DNA of 26,025 nucleotides, from contig DPCD01000144.1 in the NCBI GenBank assembly GCA_003516765.1, positions 1 to 26,025 of the forward strand, written 5' to 3'. The DNA is from Clostridiales bacterium. GTDB lineage: Bacteria; Bacillota; Clostridia; Oscillospirales; Oscillospiraceae. Numbering within the stretch: the first letter of the stretch is position 1; every line of letters starts with the position of its first letter. This document shows positions 1 to 7,084 of this stretch, piece by piece. The notes under the pieces are model-generated. The model was not told the DNA's origin. It ran no database searches and saw nothing but the letters and a program-made list of their open reading frames with translations. A program made the translations under genes and the position numbers.

Positions 1-27
1 TAAGAAGCGTGGGGTCGAAAAATAGAC

Positions 28-75
28 AGTCTGGTGGTCTCCACCAGATTCTCTCTGGCGCCTGCCGCCACGGCA
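28..75 (+). other. two short hairpins in the leader of the EamA transporter gene
   Basis: Two perfect small inverted repeats lie upstream of the first gene. At 31-47 a 7-bp stem (CTGGTGG/CCACCAG) has loop TCT, and at 63-75 a 5-bp stem (TGCCG/CGGCA) has loop CCA. The second is followed by an A-rich stretch, not a T-run, so neither is a standard plus-strand terminator. I could not match them to a known riboswitch, and no convincing promoter is visible between them and the gene. The upstream gene lies outside the window. Confidence 0.3.
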
Positions 76-126
76 AAAAGTAAAAAAACAACTTTGTATT
101 TAAAAATTTTAGGAGAAATCAAAACT

Positions 127-1050
127 ATGTGGTTCTGGCTTGCAATCATTGCCCTCCTCTGCTGGAGCGGCTCGGATCTTTTTTCGAAAATCGGCTGCCG
201 CGATGCATCCGACAAAAACGCACACCTGAAAATGGTCGTCGCCGTCGGCGTCGTGATGGGTCTGCACGCAGCGTATGAAATTTTCATCGGCGGCACGGTC
301 GTGACGTGGAACGTGATCTGGACGTATCTGCCGGTGTCGCTGCTTTACATCTCGTCGATGACGCTCGGCTACGTGGGTCTTCGCTACATCGAGCTTTCCA
401 TCTCGTCTCCGATCTGCAATTCCTCGGGCGCGCTGGTGGCAGTTCTGTGCCTCATTACGGGAACGCTCGACGAATCCATTCAGGGCGCAATGCGCTGGGC
501 GGTCATCGGCGCGGTGGCGCTGGTGTGCATCGGTGTAATCGGTCTGGGTGTTGTCGAGTCGCGCGAGGACGACGAGCTGCGCCGCGCACGGCAGGAGGCG
601 TCCAACTACCGCTATGCAAAATCCTGGCTTGCCCTCTGCCTGCCGATTGCATACTGCCTGCTCGACGCGGCAGGGACGTTCGCGGACTCTCTGGTTCTTG
701 AAACGCTCGACGAGGACGCGGCGAACGCGGCGTATGAGCTGACGTTCCTGTTTGCGGCAGTGTGCTGCTTTGTCTATGTGAAATTCGTCAAGAAGGACAA
801 ATTCATCCCCAAAATGGAAGCGCCCAAATATATTGGCGCCGCCTTCGAGACTGCCGGTCAGTTCGCGTATATTTACGCCATCGGCGATCAGGCGCACGTC
901 GCCTTAGCCGCGCCGATCATCTCGGCGTACTGCGTGGCGTCCGTCCTCTGGAGCCGGATTTTCCTGAAGGAAAAGCTCTCGTGGAAGCATTACGCCATGA
1001 TTGCGCTGGTCGTCGCAGGCATCGTTCTGCTCGGCGTGTTCGATATCTGA
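127..1050 (+). CDS. EamA/DMT-superfamily membrane transporter
   Basis: The product is an inner-membrane permease of 307 residues with about ten hydrophobic segments, the usual size and topology of the drug/metabolite transporter (EamA) family. It starts MWFWLAIIALLCWSGSD, typical of the first helix, and the C-terminal half repeats the pattern (a long cytoplasmic stretch rich in E, D and R near residues 150-165, then five more helices). I chose ATG 127 because AGGAGA lies just upstream; an in-frame extension to position 34 would add a non-membrane, Lys-rich tail with no ribosome site. The substrate cannot be read from sequence; members export or import amino acids, sugars or nucleosides. The next gene follows after 41 bp with no terminator, so they are probably cotranscribed. 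Confidence 0.85.
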   Translation: MWFWLAIIALLCWSGSDLFSKIGCRDASDKNAHLKMVVAVGVVMGLHAAYEIFIGGTVVTWNVIWTYLPVSLLYISSMTLGYVGLRYIELSISSPICNSSGALVAVLCLITGTLDESIQGAMRWAVIGAVALVCIGVIGLGVVESREDDELRRARQEASNYRYAKSWLALCLPIAYCLLDAAGTFADSLVLETLDEDAANAAYELTFLFAAVCCFVYVKFVKKDKFIPKMEAPKYIGAAFETAGQFAYIYAIGDQAHVALAAPIISAYCVASVLWSRIFLKEKLSWKHYAMIALVVAGIVLLGVFDI

Positions 1051-1091
1051 CATCGGCGCTGAAACATCCACTGTGACGGGAGGAGCAATCG

Positions 1092-1628
1092 ATGGAACGT
1101 TATGTTGTCACGCCGCATGAGGGAATCGGCTCGTTGAAGCTCGGCATGTCCCCCGAGGAAATTCTTGCCGCAGTTCAAAATGACGTTGCCGATTTGAAGA
1201 TTTTTTCCAAACGTGGCATTCAGATTTCGCAGGAGCGGGAACGCGACCCCAATTTTCAGACGCTTCGATACATGGAGGACATCTACTTTTCCATGGTTCG
1301 TTATCAAAACGGGAAGGCAATCGAAATTTCAGTGGATCGGGAGCTGCGCGATGAGGTAAAGGTTTCTCTCTATGATCTGGACGTGTTCCATACGCCGGCG
1401 GAGGATGTTATCCGGTTTATGAAGCAGTTCGGTCCCTGCATCCATGACGAGCCGGACGAGCAGCTCAGCACCGAGTATGAATTCCCCGCGCTCGGTATCC
1501 GCTTCTGGCGCGAGCGGGCGTTCCACGAAAAGCTGCTCCAGGACCGTGCGTATGTGGAGGCAATGCAGCTGGTTCTCGAAGAGGAGAAGCGGTATTTGTA
1601 TTTTGACATTGTCACCGTCAGACCGTAG
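1092..1628 (+). CDS. uncharacterised 178-residue protein
   Basis: I do not recognise the family. The ORF begins at ATG 1092 behind a good GGGAGGAG site. The protein is soluble, acidic, and has no signal peptide or membrane segment. Its N-terminus reads EGIGSLKLGMSPEEI, a Gly-rich turn followed by a helix; I recall similar G-[IV]-G-x-[IL]-x-LGM openings in small uncharacterised and immunity-like bacterial proteins, but this is only a resemblance. The C-terminal third has aromatic-rich segments (RFWRERAF, RYLYFDIV) suggesting an alpha/beta fold. It lies 41 bp after the transporter gene and before a terminator, so it is the last gene of a two-gene unit. Confidence 0.7.
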   Translation: MERYVVTPHEGIGSLKLGMSPEEILAAVQNDVADLKIFSKRGIQISQERERDPNFQTLRYMEDIYFSMVRYQNGKAIEISVDRELRDEVKVSLYDLDVFHTPAEDVIRFMKQFGPCIHDEPDEQLSTEYEFPALGIRFWRERAFHEKLLQDRAYVEAMQLVLEEEKRYLYFDIVTVRP

Positions 1629-1682
1629 CCCTTGTTTTTCGATGGTTTTCGCCGGAAAGCGGCAGCTTTATGCAAAACAGAC

Positions 1683-1711
1683 AAACCGCCGGAACACCCC
1701 GGCGGTTTTTT
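1683..1711 (+). terminator. intrinsic terminator after the 178-residue protein gene
   Basis: A 10-bp GC-rich stem (AAACCGCCGG / CCGGCGGTTT), loop AACACC, runs into a T-tract. It lies 54 bp after the stop and separates this unit from the first ABC transporter operon. Confidence 0.9.
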
Positions 1712-1727
1712 CATGCAGCATTGCTTC

Positions 1728-1756
1728 TTTACATTATCACGTTAGTATGGTAAAGT
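1728..1756 (+). promoter_or_regulatory. sigma-A-type promoter of the first amino-acid ABC operon
   Basis: TTTACA (1728-1733) and TAAAGT (1751-1756) are separated by exactly 17 bp and lie about 50 bp before the lipoprotein start. TATCAC occurs twice, at 1735-1740 and 1756-1761, 21 bp apart, bracketing the -10 element. With the small dyad TATCA-CCA-TGATA at 1756-1768 this could be a repressor site (inference). Confidence 0.6.
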
Positions 1757-1806
1757 ATCACCATGATAAATAACTACTACACCAAACCAATCAGGAGGAA
1801 CAAACT

Positions 1807-2715
1807 ATGAAAAAGATCATCGCTCTGCTGCTGGCATGCATGATGCTCATCGCCTGTACCGCATGCGCCGCCAAGACCGAAACCGCAGCCCCCGCACAGG
1901 AAACCACCGCCGCCGAGACCGCCGCTCCCGCTGAAGAGCAGGCGCCCGCAGCAGAAGAAACCGAAGCCGCTTCCGAAGAAGCCGCCCAGACTGCCGCTGA
2001 CAGCGACGTCGCCTACGTCCAGGCGAACGGCAAGCTGGTCGTCGGCATCACCGACTTCGCTCCGATGGACTATCAGGACGAAAACGGCGAATGGATCGGC
2101 TTTGACGCCGACATGGCAAAGGCATTTGCAAAGAGCCTCGGCGTGGAAGCAGAATTCGTCGAGATCGACTGGGACAACAAGATCATGGAGCTCGGCGCCA
2201 AGACCATTGACTGCGTCTGGAACGGCATGACCCTCACCGACGAAGTGACCAGCGCTATGTCCTGCTCGAACGCATACTGCAATAACTCCCAGGTCGTCGT
2301 CGTTCCTGCCGACAAGGCAGCGGACTTCCAGAGTGTCGACGCTTGCAGCGCCCTCAACTTCGCAGTCGAATCCGGCTCCGCCGGCAAGGCTGAGGTCGAA
2401 AAGCTGGGCTACAGCTTCACCGAGGTCAAGGATCAGGCAACGGCTCTGATGGAAGTTGCCGCAGGCACCGCGGACGCAGCTGTCATCGACTCCCTGATGG
2501 CAGGCGCGATGGTCGGCGAAGGCACCGGCTACGACAGCCTCACCTACACCGTCAGCCTCAACGCAGAAGAGGGCGAGCAGTACGGCGTCGGCTTCCGCCA
2601 GGGCTCCGATCTGGCGCAGGCGCTCAACGACTTCTTCGCAGCGTCCTACGCAGACGGCTCCATGGTCGAGTGTGCCGAGACCTACGGCATTCAGGCAGCG
2701 CTGATTGCGCAGTAA
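1807..2715 (+). CDS. polar amino acid ABC transporter, substrate-binding lipoprotein (cassette 1)
   Basis: This is the extracytoplasmic binding protein of a PAAT-family importer, 302 residues. A type II signal peptide (MKKIIALLLACMMLIAC) ends in a lipobox with Cys17 (Cys20 is an alternative). An Ala/Glu-rich, low-complexity tether of about 45 residues follows, then a bacterial substrate-binding domain (SBP_bac_3) from about residue 75 (VGITDFAPMDYQ, then GFDADMAKAFAKSLG). Asp228 in AVIDSL matches the conserved Asp that contacts the ligand amino group. The conserved Arg after the T-D-E motif, which normally holds the ligand carboxylate, is Val147 here (TLTDEVTSAM). The start is ATG 1807 with AGGAGG 10 nt upstream. 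It opens the operon and is followed by a hairpin and then its permease. Substrate unknown. Confidence 0.93.
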   Translation: MKKIIALLLACMMLIACTACAAKTETAAPAQETTAAETAAPAEEQAPAAEETEAASEEAAQTAADSDVAYVQANGKLVVGITDFAPMDYQDENGEWIGFDADMAKAFAKSLGVEAEFVEIDWDNKIMELGAKTIDCVWNGMTLTDEVTSAMSCSNAYCNNSQVVVVPADKAADFQSVDACSALNFAVESGSAGKAEVEKLGYSFTEVKDQATALMEVAAGTADAAVIDSLMAGAMVGEGTGYDSLTYTVSLNAEEGEQYGVGFRQGSDLAQALNDFFAASYADGSMVECAETYGIQAALIAQ

Positions 2716-2762
2716 TTGTTAAAATACCCCCGCATTTTACCATCCATTCGGTGATTCTCCAA

Positions 2763-2791
2763 TTCCCCGGCACAGCGCATGTGCCGGGGAA
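2763..2791 (+). other. intercistronic hairpin between lipoprotein and permease genes (cassette 1)
   Basis: A perfect 12-bp stem (TTCCCCGGCACA / TGTGCCGGGGAA) with loop GCGCA sits 48 bp after the lipoprotein stop. No T-run follows, so it is a poor intrinsic terminator. A 3'-end-stabilising or processing hairpin that raises lipoprotein output over the permease is more likely (inference). A second small dyad (GGGCG-GAC-CGCCC) lies at 2822-2834. Confidence 0.7.
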
Positions 2792-2868
2792 CCACCGCGC
2801 TCTGGCGCATGATTTGGCGAAGGGCGGACCGCCCGAACGATAGAATGATTTTAAGGTAGGATTTTCCC

Positions 2869-3603
2869 ATGACGACGTTTTCTGAGCAGTTCCCCATCGT
2901 CTTTCAGGCATTGAACGTTGGCTTTGTGCAGACGCTCAAGCTGTTTTTCATCACGCTCATCGGCGCAATTCCGCTGGGTCTGATTATCTCCTTCGGCTCC
3001 ATGAGCGCGTGGCGCCCGTTCCGGGTGTTCCGCTCGGTGAAGTGGCTTTCCGAATTCAAACCCGTGCGCGCCATCACGCGGCTTGTCATCTGGGTCGTGC
3101 GCGGCACGCCGCTGATGCTTCAGCTGCTGGTCATCTACTATTTCCCCGGTCTGGTCTGGAAGAACAACATCTGGGGCAGCGGCGAGGCAGGACGTTTTGT
3201 TGCCTCGAGCGTGGCATTCGTGTTTAACTACGCCTGCTACTTCTCGGAAATTTACCGCGGTGGCATTCAGGGCGTCCCCAAGGGGCAGCAAGAAGCAGGT
3301 CAGGTGCTCGGCATGACAAAAAGTCAGATCTTCTTCCAGGTGACGCTTTTGCAGATGGTCAAGAAGATCGTCCCGCCGATGTCCAACGAAATTATTACCC
3401 TCGTCAAGGACACTTCTCTTTCGCGCATCATTGCGCTGCAGGAGGTTATCTGGGCAGGACAGGCGTTCATGAAGGGCTCGCAGGGCATCTCGGGCGCGAT
3501 CTGGCCGCTGTTCTTCACCGGCGTTTACTATCTGGTCTTCTCCGGCATTCTCACGCTGCTGCTCGGCTGGGCAGAGCGCAAGCTCGACTATTTCAAGGCG
3601 TAA
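2869..3603 (+). CDS. polar amino acid ABC transporter, permease (cassette 1)
   Basis: The product is an integral-membrane subunit of 244 residues, HisM/GlnP type, with about five transmembrane helices. The conserved cytoplasmic EAA-type loop that docks on the ATPase is visible (QQEAGQVLGMTKSQIFFQV, then P-x-x-x-NE near NEIITLVKDTSL). The VVRGTPLMLQL stretch is the typical PAAT permease motif. ATG 2869 has AAGGTAGG 8 nt upstream. The gene lies 153 bp downstream of its lipoprotein, with a hairpin between, and its stop is only 11 bp before the ATPase start. As only one permease is encoded, the transporter is presumably a homodimer in the membrane. Confidence 0.93.
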   Translation: MTTFSEQFPIVFQALNVGFVQTLKLFFITLIGAIPLGLIISFGSMSAWRPFRVFRSVKWLSEFKPVRAITRLVIWVVRGTPLMLQLLVIYYFPGLVWKNNIWGSGEAGRFVASSVAFVFNYACYFSEIYRGGIQGVPKGQQEAGQVLGMTKSQIFFQVTLLQMVKKIVPPMSNEIITLVKDTSLSRIIALQEVIWAGQAFMKGSQGISGAIWPLFFTGVYYLVFSGILTLLLGWAERKLDYFKA

Positions 3604-3614
3604 GGAGGCGCAAC

Positions 3615-4403
3615 ATGGCTGTATTGGAAGTGCAGGGCATCTGCAAAACGTTTGACAAAAACACCGTCGTGCTGCGCGGCATCGACTTTTCGCTGGAAAA
3701 GGGCGAGTCCGTCGCCATCATCGGCTCGTCCGGAAGCGGCAAAACGACACTTCTGCGCTGCCTCAATTTCCTGACGACGCCCGACGAGGGAAAAATTTTA
3801 GTAAACGGCGAGACGCTTTTCGACGCGGCAGACCCCGCAACGCAAAAAGAGAGCGAAATCCGCCGCAAGCGGCTGCATTTCGGTCTGGTGTTCCAGAACT
3901 TCAACCTGTTCCCGCAGTATACGGCGCTGCAGAACGTGATGCTTGCCAGCGAGCTTCTGGCAAAGGAGCAGCCGGACTACCGCACACACAAGAAGGAAAT
4001 CCATGCGCAAATTCGGCAGCACGCCGAGAAGCTGCTCACAGACGTGGGTCTGCGCGAAAAGATGGGGCTCTATCCGCACCAGCTTTCCGGCGGGCAGCAG
4101 CAGCGGGTCGCGATTGCGCGCGCGCTGGCGTTAAAACCTGACGTTCTCTGCTTCGACGAGCCGACTTCCGCGCTGGACCCCGAGCTCACGGGCGAGGTGC
4201 TGCGCGTGATCCGGTCTCTTGCCGAGCAGAAAATGACCATGATCATCGTGACGCATGAGATGGCGTTTGCCAGAGACGTTGCAGACCGGGTCATTTTCAT
4301 GGACGACGGCGTGATTGTCGAGCAGGGCGCGTCGCACCAGGTCATCGAACATCCCACGCAGGAACGGACGCGCCAGTTCTTGTCCCGGTATGCAGAAAAC
4401 TGA
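3615..4403 (+). CDS. polar amino acid ABC transporter, ATP-binding protein (cassette 1)
   Basis: The cytoplasmic ATPase subunit has 262 residues and all catalytic motifs. These are Walker A GSSGSGKTT (37-45), Q-loop in LVFQNFNLFPQ, ABC signature LSGGQQQR, Walker B LCFDEPTSALD with the catalytic Glu, and the H-loop in VTHEM. The family is GlnQ/HisP. The start is ATG 3615; its ribosome site AAGGAGG overlaps the permease stop codon, so the two are translationally close. An intrinsic terminator follows at 4429. A stretch of about 25 residues after the Q-loop (KEQPDYRTHKKEIHAQ) is longer than in the second cassette. Confidence 0.95.
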   Translation: MAVLEVQGICKTFDKNTVVLRGIDFSLEKGESVAIIGSSGSGKTTLLRCLNFLTTPDEGKILVNGETLFDAADPATQKESEIRRKRLHFGLVFQNFNLFPQYTALQNVMLASELLAKEQPDYRTHKKEIHAQIRQHAEKLLTDVGLREKMGLYPHQLSGGQQQRVAIARALALKPDVLCFDEPTSALDPELTGEVLRVIRSLAEQKMTMIIVTHEMAFARDVADRVIFMDDGVIVEQGASHQVIEHPTQERTRQFLSRYAEN

Positions 4404-4428
4404 CGCATATTATACATATTTATTTTTC

Positions 4429-4467
4429 ATGCAGCTTTGCAGGTTATTCTGCGAAGCTGCATATTTT
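4429..4467 (+). terminator. intrinsic terminator closing ABC operon 1
   Basis: A 14-bp stem with one G-T pair (ATGCAGCTTTGCAG / CTGCGAAGCTGCAT) and loop GTTATT is followed by ATTTT. It opens a markedly AT-rich 220-bp intergenic region between the two ABC operons. Confidence 0.85.
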
Positions 4468-4540
4468 ATGCATATATTCATGCTTTATCAGGATTATACA
4501 AATCATTATGAATGTTCACCGGAGGTTTGTGCAAATTTCC

Positions 4541-4571
4541 ATGCAATTGGCACTTGATATTTATGCAATTG
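4541..4571 (+). promoter_or_regulatory. direct repeats bracketing the -35 box (possible operator)
   Basis: The 9-mer ATGCAATTG occurs at 4541-4549 and again at 4563-4571, 22 bp apart (about two helical turns). One copy is just upstream of the -35 element and the other lies inside the promoter spacer. This placement fits a repressor or regulator site, but no known operator consensus was recognised. Confidence 0.4.
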
Positions 4572-4582
4572 CAGCGTATAAT
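4554..4582 (+). promoter_or_regulatory. sigma-A promoter of the second amino-acid ABC operon
   Basis: TTGATA (4554-4559), a 17-bp spacer, and a perfect TATAAT (4577-4582) lie 43 bp before the lipoprotein start. This is one of the best promoters in the window. It also shows that an in-frame ATG at 4512 cannot be the start, because it would lie upstream of the transcript. Confidence 0.85.
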
Positions 4583-4625
4583 TATGACATCAAAAACAAC
4601 CACGATTTTTATGGAGGAAGAGAAT

Positions 4626-5420
4626 ATGAAAAAGCTCATTGCTCTGATGCTCAGCATCCTGATGGTCTGTTCCCTTGCCGCCTGCGCATCCAAGCAGGAC
4701 AGCGCAAGCGCTTCGACCGAAACCGCGTCCACCGAAGCCTCCGGCGAGGAGAAGACGCTCACGATGGCAACGAACGTTGCCTTCCCGCCGTATGAGTTCT
4801 ATGAGAACGAGCAGCCCACCGGCATCGACGTCGACATCGCAACTGCGATCTGCGAAAAGCTCGGCTACAAGCTGGAAATCATGGACATCGAATTCGGCGC
4901 GATTCTCGGCGCTGTTTCCAGCGGCAAGGCAGACTTCACAATGGCAGGTCTCACCGTCACCGAAGAGCGCAAGCAGTCGGTCGACTTCTCCTCGAGCTAC
5001 GCAACCGGCATCCAGTCGATCATTGTCAAGGAGGACTCCCCGATCACGACGGTCGACGATCTCTACGCCGACGGCGCGGATTATCAGATCGGCGTCCAGC
5101 AGGACACCACGGGCGATATCCACTGCTCGGATGATTTCGGCGACGATCATGTCCAGCGCTTTAACAAGGGCGCGGACGCCGTGGCAGCGCTCGTCTCCGG
5201 CAAGCTGGACTGCGTCGTCATTGACAACGAGCCGGCAAAGTCCTTCGTCGCAGCAAATGAGGGTCTGAAGGTTCTGGACACCGCCTACGCGGTCGAAGAT
5301 TACGCCGCAGCCTTCGCAAAGGACAGCGAGCTGACGGAGCCGTTTAACAAGGCGCTCGAAGAACTGATTGCCGACGGCACGGTAAAGACCATCGTCGACA
5401 AGTACATTTCCGCAAACTGA
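4626..5420 (+). CDS. polar amino acid ABC transporter, substrate-binding lipoprotein (cassette 2)
   Basis: This binding protein of 264 residues has a type II signal peptide and a clear lipobox LAAC with Cys20. A short Ser/Thr/Glu tether (22-43) precedes the SBP_bac_3 domain (MATNVAFPPYEFYE, GIDVDIATAICEKLG). Unlike the cassette 1 protein it keeps the canonical ligand residues: Arg115 in TVTEERKQSVDF for the carboxylate and the Asp in VVIDNEPAK for the amino group. The start is ATG 4626 with GGAGGAA 8 nt upstream. It is paralogous to the 1807 gene but clearly diverged. The family binds arginine, histidine, glutamine, cystine and similar amino acids; which one cannot be read here. Confidence 0.95.
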   Translation: MKKLIALMLSILMVCSLAACASKQDSASASTETASTEASGEEKTLTMATNVAFPPYEFYENEQPTGIDVDIATAICEKLGYKLEIMDIEFGAILGAVSSGKADFTMAGLTVTEERKQSVDFSSSYATGIQSIIVKEDSPITTVDDLYADGADYQIGVQQDTTGDIHCSDDFGDDHVQRFNKGADAVAALVSGKLDCVVIDNEPAKSFVAANEGLKVLDTAYAVEDYAAAFAKDSELTEPFNKALEELIADGTVKTIVDKYISAN

Positions 5421-5440
5421 CCATAATACGTTCCGGCGCT

Positions 5441-5466
5441 GCGGAGGAAGCTGCGGTTTCCTCCGC
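5441..5466 (+). other. intercistronic hairpin between lipoprotein and permease genes (cassette 2)
   Basis: A perfect 9-bp stem (GCGGAGGAA / TTCCTCCGC) with an 8-nt loop sits 20 bp after the lipoprotein stop and 29 bp before the permease start, with no T-run. It occupies the same position as the cassette 1 hairpin but has a different sequence. The 5' arm contains GGAGGAA, which could mimic a ribosome site when unfolded. Confidence 0.65.
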
Positions 5467-5495
5467 GCCTGCCTGCAGGAAAGGAGGTCCTGATC

Positions 5496-6224
5496 TTGGG
5501 TGACTGGTACACGAAGGTCAAGGCAGAATTTATCCTCAACTTCGTAGAAGACAACCGGTGGAAATACCTTGTGACCGGTTTGGGAAACACGCTGAAAATC
5601 ACACTCGCGGCGGTGCTGCTCGGCATTGTCATCGGCACGCTCGTCGCCATCGTCCGGTCCACCTGGGACCAGAACGCGGAGCGCATGCGCCCGGGCGCAG
5701 GAAAGTCGCTGCTGCATATCGGCGATATGATCTGTAAAATTTACCTGACCGTCATCCGCGGCACGCCGGTCGTGGTGCAGCTGATGATCATGTTCTACAT
5801 CATCTTTGCAACGTCCAGAAACGGCGTCGGCGTGGCAATGCTCGCCTTCGGCGTCAACTCCGGCGCGTATGTCGCCGAGCTGATTCGCGGCGGCATCATG
5901 GCAATTGACAAGGGGCAGCTGGAAGCCGGTCGGTCTCTGGGCTTTGACTACGTGCAGACGATGCGCTTTATCATCGTGCCGCAAGCGCTCAAAAACGTGC
6001 TGCCGGCGCTTGCCAACGAGTTTATCGTGCTGCTGAAGGAAACGTCCGTCGCCGGTTACGTTGCTGTGACGGACCTCACAAAGGGCGGCGATATCATCCG
6101 CGGGCGTACCTTCTCGGCGTTCATGCCGCTGATCGTCGTGGCGCTCATCTATCTTGTGATGGTCGTGTTCTTTACCTGGCTGGTCGGGAAATTAGAGAGG
6201 AGGCTGCGCAGCAGTGACCACTGA
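5496..6224 (+). CDS. polar amino acid ABC transporter, permease (cassette 2)
   Basis: A membrane permease of 242 residues with about five helices and the PAAT motifs VIRGTPVVVQL and the EAA loop (QLEAGRSLGFDYVQTMRFI, then LANEFIVLLKETS). It starts at TTG 5496. The choice rests on a near-perfect AAAGGAGGT 7 nt upstream, and no good ATG is available. Its 3' end overlaps the ATPase gene by 11 bp, suggesting coupled translation. A 20-residue insertion between helices 1 and 2 (DQNAERMRPGAGKSL) distinguishes it from the cassette 1 permease. Confidence 0.93.
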   Translation: MGDWYTKVKAEFILNFVEDNRWKYLVTGLGNTLKITLAAVLLGIVIGTLVAIVRSTWDQNAERMRPGAGKSLLHIGDMICKIYLTVIRGTPVVVQLMIMFYIIFATSRNGVGVAMLAFGVNSGAYVAELIRGGIMAIDKGQLEAGRSLGFDYVQTMRFIIVPQALKNVLPALANEFIVLLKETSVAGYVAVTDLTKGGDIIRGRTFSAFMPLIVVALIYLVMVVFFTWLVGKLERRLRSSDH

Positions 6225-6975
6225 CGTTCTGATTCAAGTAACCGAGCTGCAAAAGCACTTCAAGGGCGGAAAGCAGACGCAAGACGATAAAATCCGCGCG
6301 CTCGACGGTGTATCCGCGCAGATTCACAGAGGCGAGGTCGTGGTCGTGATCGGTCCTTCCGGCAGCGGCAAGTCGACATTCCTGCGCTGCCTGAATCTTC
6401 TTGAGCTTCCCACCGGCGGGCAGATTCTCTTTGACGGCGCAGACATCACCGACAAAAACTGCAACATCAACCTCCACCGCCAGAAGATGGGCATGGTGTT
6501 CCAGCATTTTAACCTCTTCCCGCACATGACGATTCTCAAAAACATGACCATCGCGCCGATGCAGCTGCTGCATAAATCGAAAGAGGACGCAGAAAAGACC
6601 GCGCTGGAGCTTTTGTCCCGTGTCGGGCTTGCCGACCGCGCGAACGCCTATCCCAGCCAGCTCTCCGGCGGGCAGAAGCAGCGTGTTGCCATCGTCCGCG
6701 CGCTGGCAATGCAGCCCGAGGTCATGCTCTTCGACGAGCCGACGAGCGCGCTCGACCCTGAGATGGTCGGCGAGGTGCTGGAGGTCATGAAGGAGCTGGC
6801 AAACTCGGGCATGACGATGGTCGTCGTCACGCACGAGATGGGCTTTGCCCGCGAGGTCGCCGACCGCGTACTTTTCATGGCGGACGGCAAGCTGATCGAA
6901 GAGGGCACGCCCGAAGAAATTTTCTCGCATCCCAAGAGCCCCCGCCTGCAGGATTTTCTGGCAAAGGTCCTGTAA
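6214..6975 (+). CDS. polar amino acid ABC transporter, ATP-binding protein (cassette 2)
   Basis: The ATPase of 253 residues, GlnQ type, has Walker A GPSGSGKST (47-55), Q-loop VFQHFNLFPH, signature LSGGQKQR, Walker B LFDEPTSALD and H-loop VTHEM. It starts at GTG 6214 inside the 3' end of the permease gene, with AGAGAGGAGG about 10 nt upstream. It closes cassette 2, which together with the lipoprotein and permease makes a complete importer. Confidence 0.95.
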   Translation: MTTDVLIQVTELQKHFKGGKQTQDDKIRALDGVSAQIHRGEVVVVIGPSGSGKSTFLRCLNLLELPTGGQILFDGADITDKNCNINLHRQKMGMVFQHFNLFPHMTILKNMTIAPMQLLHKSKEDAEKTALELLSRVGLADRANAYPSQLSGGQKQRVAIVRALAMQPEVMLFDEPTSALDPEMVGEVLEVMKELANSGMTMVVVTHEMGFAREVADRVLFMADGKLIEEGTPEEIFSHPKSPRLQDFLAKVL

Positions 6976-6992
6976 ATTTCCTCTCCATATCA

Positions 6993-7032
6993 AAAAGCCC
7001 GTGATCTTACGATCGTAAGATCACGGGCTTTT
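6993..7032. terminator. bidirectional terminator between the ABC operon and ileS
   Basis: An uninterrupted 18-bp inverted repeat (AAAAGCCCGTGATCTTAC and its complement) with loop GATC ends in T4 on the plus strand and T5 on the minus strand. The neighbouring genes converge here, so one palindrome can stop both transcripts. Confidence 0.93.
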
Positions 7033-7084
7033 GTTATGCGTAAAAACGGGGCGGACAATGCTGCCCGCCCCATAAAAGATATGC

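Noticed and set aside
28..75. A riboswitch (guanidine, fluoride or preQ1 type) before the EamA gene
   Set aside because: Only two small hairpins are visible; none of the conserved loop sequences of these classes could be found.
4512..4625. Longer N-terminus for the cassette 2 lipoprotein
   Set aside because: It would begin upstream of the TTGATA/TATAAT promoter and put a non-secretory segment before a perfect lipoprotein signal peptide.
4590..5984. Minus-strand open frame opposite the second lipoprotein and permease genes
   Set aside because: It spans two genuine genes and their promoter in antisense and has a His/Asp/Arg-rich, non-protein-like composition.
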